Assembly (NCBI GenBank): GCA_963070105.1
Contig: OY718806.1
Span: 9,605,190-9,669,189 of the forward strand
Direction: 5' to 3'
Source of the DNA: Litomosoides sigmodontis
Taxonomy: Eukaryota; Nematoda; Chromadorea; Rhabditida; Onchocercidae
DNA length: 64,000 nt
Positions 60,020-64,000 of this stretch are shown here, piece after piece. Position 1 is the first letter of the stretch, and the number at the start of each line of letters is the position of its first letter. The translations under genes and the position numbers were made by a program. The notes under the pieces are model-generated. The model was given only the letters and a program-made list of their open reading frames with translations. It did not search any database and was not told the origin of the DNA.

Positions 60020-62853
60020 CTAAATAAAATTAATTCGTTTCATTTTAATTTCTGATTGAATAAATTATCAACAAAGTGTAAAATTGTAATTTAAAATTAG
60101 CAAAATACGATTACGAAGAAGTAGTACAAAACATAAAATATTGGATGCGTTTCACTTATTTTCCTCATTTTTGTTTTTTGTCTTTAAAAAAAAAACGATA
60201 GTAATATAATTTTATATGAATACCGTATTGTGCACGAGAAAAATAAATTATGTTTATTTAAAACATAAACAAGCATTTTTGAAGTCACAACTTGTTCCAA
60301 ACATACAAGTGGTAAATCCATCAAATGAAGTAAAAAATATTTTTATACTGTAAAATTGATATGTTTGAAAAGATTAATTCAAAAAGCCAGTTAATTTATA
60401 AAAAAAATTCGAAATTTAAAAAGATAAGTCATTCGAAAAAATTGTTTAAAGAAACTTGTCTATAATATATGAATGATATCAATTTTAGCTTTGATAAACG
60501 AGAAAAACAACGACTGAATTAAAAAGTTTGTTTTGAAAACAACAAAACCTTGTTAGTTTAAATTTATGCAAACATGCTTGCGTTGCAAACAATAATAATA
60601 AATAATAATAAATGATAGAAAGTAATAATAGTAATAATTAATAATAGTAAAAAAACAATAAATAATAAAAATAAATGAAAGTAATAAATAAAAATAAATA
60701 ATGATAAAACAGCAATAATAGCAGAATACAGAAGCTAAAATAAAGAAAGGGTAGCCGTAAACCGAAGAGCTAAAATTTTATGTGACTTTTTTTTAAAAAA
60801 AAATAATCCCCAAATGAAAAAAAGTTATTGTTGTGTGCGTTTTTTTTCCTGAAATAAAAATTTTCCACTGTCCTACGTTTCATTTACTTCATCATTTACA
60901 GTTGAGTAAAAATTTCAAAATTTTATTAGCTAACTTAATGTAATATGTAACTGCTATTTTTTCAAATCAACATACATTGTTTGAAGTGCAAAGGAGAATC
61001 AATGTCTTTTCAAAATTATAAAAAAATCAATTTCTTCCTTTCAGTTCTCATTTGAATGAGTGTAAATAGAAAAGTGTACTTTTTTTATGTGAAGAAATTA
61101 TCCGCAAATATCACTTTTTTTTCCGTGTATGATAGGAAGAAATTAGATGCTAAAAGCAATCCTTTTGTTCTTTTTTTTTTTATTTTTAGCAATGAAAAAA
61201 AAAACGAGGAAATGCATTAAAATGGAGATGTAACTACTGGCAAGAAAACAAAAAAAAAAAAAGAGCAGATTAATTCATTCATGCATACAACGAACGGAAG
61301 AAGGAATTAGAATGGAAAAAAAAAAAGTGAAAACAAAGGCAATACATAAATATATGCATATGTGTGTGCGTGCATCATCACTTCACATAAATTTTCGTTA
61401 TGCAAGGAATTGAAAAAAAATTTTCCATATTTAATTAAAGCATACAAATCACGCAAAAACAATGAATAAGCATCAACGAATGAATGGTATTGAAAAAAAA
61501 AACGTTTTGAAAAAAAAATTTGATCGTTTGTTTTTTTAAAGAATATATTAATTAGTGTAAAATGAAAGAGAAATTTGAAATTGACGATTTTCTTCACTTT
61601 ACTTTCTTTTTAATGTATTCTTTTACTGATTCTTTCCGTTTTTTTTTTTTGAAATTCACGCAAATTTATTACACATGCATGCAATCGTTATATCAGTTAA
61701 TCAATTAATATATTATCACTCGCAATTTTTCGGCAAAATTTAATTTTAAAAGTCGATATTATGAGTAATTTACTCGTCGTTGTTTGTTGATAAAAAAAAA
61801 AATGTCGTTGATTTGATTGGATGAAAAATTTCGAAGTAAATAAATTTATAAAATTTTCAGCCATTTTCTCTAGTTGTTCTTTTAACATAGTAATTTTAGT
61901 CTTTTCACTCCTCACCTTAATGTATTGTTATCATTGCGTTTATGATATCAGCAAATTATCCGGATAAATTTGTGAAGGAAGCAGGAAATCGATAATTGAA
62001 CTACACAGTCTCATTCATCTGTAAATAATCAATTATCAATTAATCGATGATGAAAATTTACACATTGAAAATGAAATCGACGACGGCAGACTAAAATCAA
62101 GTAATCGATTTCAGGTGAATGGGATGGCATAATATAAGGGTGAAACTAAGCTGAGTGTGTTATTATGAAGTATTTCAGGCCTACCACCGCTCCGCATTTT
62201 TGTTAGCAAAAATGCGTGCTTATTTATTTATACCACCAATATTTACATCAAATCGTCCAGTTGGTCAATCAGTTGTTTTTTTTTGTGTAATTTAATAAAA
62301 GCACTGACTCATTAAGTTTGTTTCTCAAAAAAAAACAGAGAAGAAGCAGTGTTTACGTAATGCCAGCTGATAAATGGAACACATTAAATGATGTGAGAAA
62401 GAAAAGTACCAAAGTTAAAATTCAATTTGAAACACAAGAGAAAGGAACGAAAAATTTTTTTACAAATTACATTTTTACACAATTGATGACTGATTGTTTT
62501 GATTAAAAAAAATGGAAAAAAAACGAAATAATTTTTGAAACAAAAAATAGAGAGATCAACGAGCAAAATCAGTTTCGAAATGAAATTTGATGGCGTCATT
62601 CTTACTGTCGTCAGCACCATCACTATTACAGCAACAAAGAAACGATAGTAATAATAATACTATAAATTTATTTATTAATAATAAAGTAACAAGAATAATT
62701 AATCAATAATAATAAAATGTAGTAACAATAGCCGTAATAATGAAATGTAATTGCAGCAATTGTAATGCAAATGTAGCAGTAGTTGCTATAGTAGTAGTAA
62801 TTGCATTTCCAGTTACAGCTGTTAGTGTTAGCAGCAGCAGCGGCAGCAGCGGC
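60020..62853. other. Upstream region of shl-1
   Basis: AT-rich; AATA-type low complexity at about 60590-60730, a perfect hairpin at 62193-62216, and no supported exon. The shl-1 promoter is expected here, but no element can be named. Confidence 0.5.
62193..62216. repeat. Perfect 10-bp inverted repeat with 4-base loop
   Basis: CGCATTTTTG, TTAG, CAAAAATGCG forms a perfect short hairpin. Its role is unknown. Confidence 0.85.
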
Positions 62854-63391
<538 letters not shown>

Positions 63392-63576
63392 ATAATAATA
63401 ATAATAGGAACAATAATAATGATAACAATAATAATAGTAGCAGTAGTAGTAGGAGCAGTAGTAGTGGTAGTAGCAGCAGTGATAAAAGCAACAATAATGT
63501 TGTATAAGATGAATGAAAAATATTTTTCCGCATCATCACGTTGAGCGTAGAATTCAAAGAGGAAGGAGACAGCGGA

Positions 63577-63632
63577 ATGAATCTTAGCCCTGGATCGTCA
63601 GGTGGGCCACGCAGTAGTGGTAGTAGTAATCC
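63577..63632 (+). CDS. Possible first exon of a further plus-strand gene
   Basis: An ATG opens MNLSPGSSGGPRSSGSSN and a GTTTGT donor-like sequence follows at 63633. The frame is also open upstream to 63517. The Ser/Gly/Pro-rich sequence would fit a disordered leader, but nothing downstream in the window confirms it. Confidence 0.2.
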
Positions 63633-64000
63633 GTTTGTCTTCTTCTCCCTTCGCCTTCTTTCCTCCTTTTATCACTTTTTCTTTTCATTAAACTGCTCCA
63701 TCTGCATCATTTATTTCTCACAGCGAATAGCTTTCTCAAACATTTGCCGAATTCCAAAATTACCAATTTAAAGCATCCGCTCAACCACGCAAACAACACA
63801 CATACAGCTGATATCACCGCAATCTAATTTTCATTTCCAAATGCGAGAAGTAGAAATTGCTTTGAAGTCGGATTGAGCAACTGATTCACTTCATAGCAAA
63901 TTGCACCCATAAAAGCTAATATCTATTATTCTGCCTAGCTTATATACACCATCATCTGCTTCAGAATCATTCCGCATAACATTAACATCAACCCCTTTTT
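63633..64000. other. Right edge of the window, nothing assigned
   Basis: Pyrimidine-rich and AT-rich DNA without a recognised exon. Confidence 0.5.

Overview
This window is eukaryotic nuclear DNA, most likely from a nematode. It is strongly AT-rich, its genes are split into many short exons, and introns end in the TTTTCAG-type acceptor typical of nematodes. A filarial or other spirurid worm is my leaning, from overall flavour only; I cannot name the species. There are no bacterial-style operons, rRNAs, tRNAs or CRISPR arrays that I can support. The provided ORFs see only fragments of the genes, so I built gene models by hand, joining exons by GT-AG sites, codon phase and remembered protein-family similarity.

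Layout. 1-10353: AT-rich intergenic DNA with microsatellites, including a 576-bp pure (ATT)n array. 10354-16270 (+): complete 13-exon SHOC2/SUR-8/SOC-2 leucine-rich-repeat scaffold. 16271-20347: intergenic, with an unusual GC-richer island of decayed direct repeats at about 18.6-19.85 kb. 20348-25347 (+): 17-exon RAD54B-like SNF2 protein whose frame is intact but whose ATPase motifs carry several substitutions. 27466-30166 (-): complete retromer subunit VPS26, convergent with the RAD54B-like gene. 32721-45331 (-): heparan sulfate 3-O-sulfotransferase spread over 12.6 kb, with a 7.5-kb intron. 48849-49683 (+): 135-residue three-exon gene of unknown family. 51620-60019 (-): complete 11-exon Shal/Kv4 voltage-gated potassium channel (shl-1). 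60020-64000: AT-rich DNA upstream of the channel with a 537-bp pure (AGT)n array and a possible first exon of another gene.

The genes are individually regulated animal genes, not a pathway cluster: RAS-MAPK scaffolding (SOC-2), recombination repair (RAD54B-like), endosomal sorting (VPS-26), glycan modification (HS3ST) and neuronal/muscle A-type current (SHL-1). The most interesting points are the RAD54B-like protein with a degraded motor in an otherwise undamaged gene, the repeat island at 18.6-19.85 kb, the very long uninterrupted trinucleotide arrays (two lying in introns), and an unrecognised small gene plus unassigned exon candidates between 45.8 and 49.7 kb.
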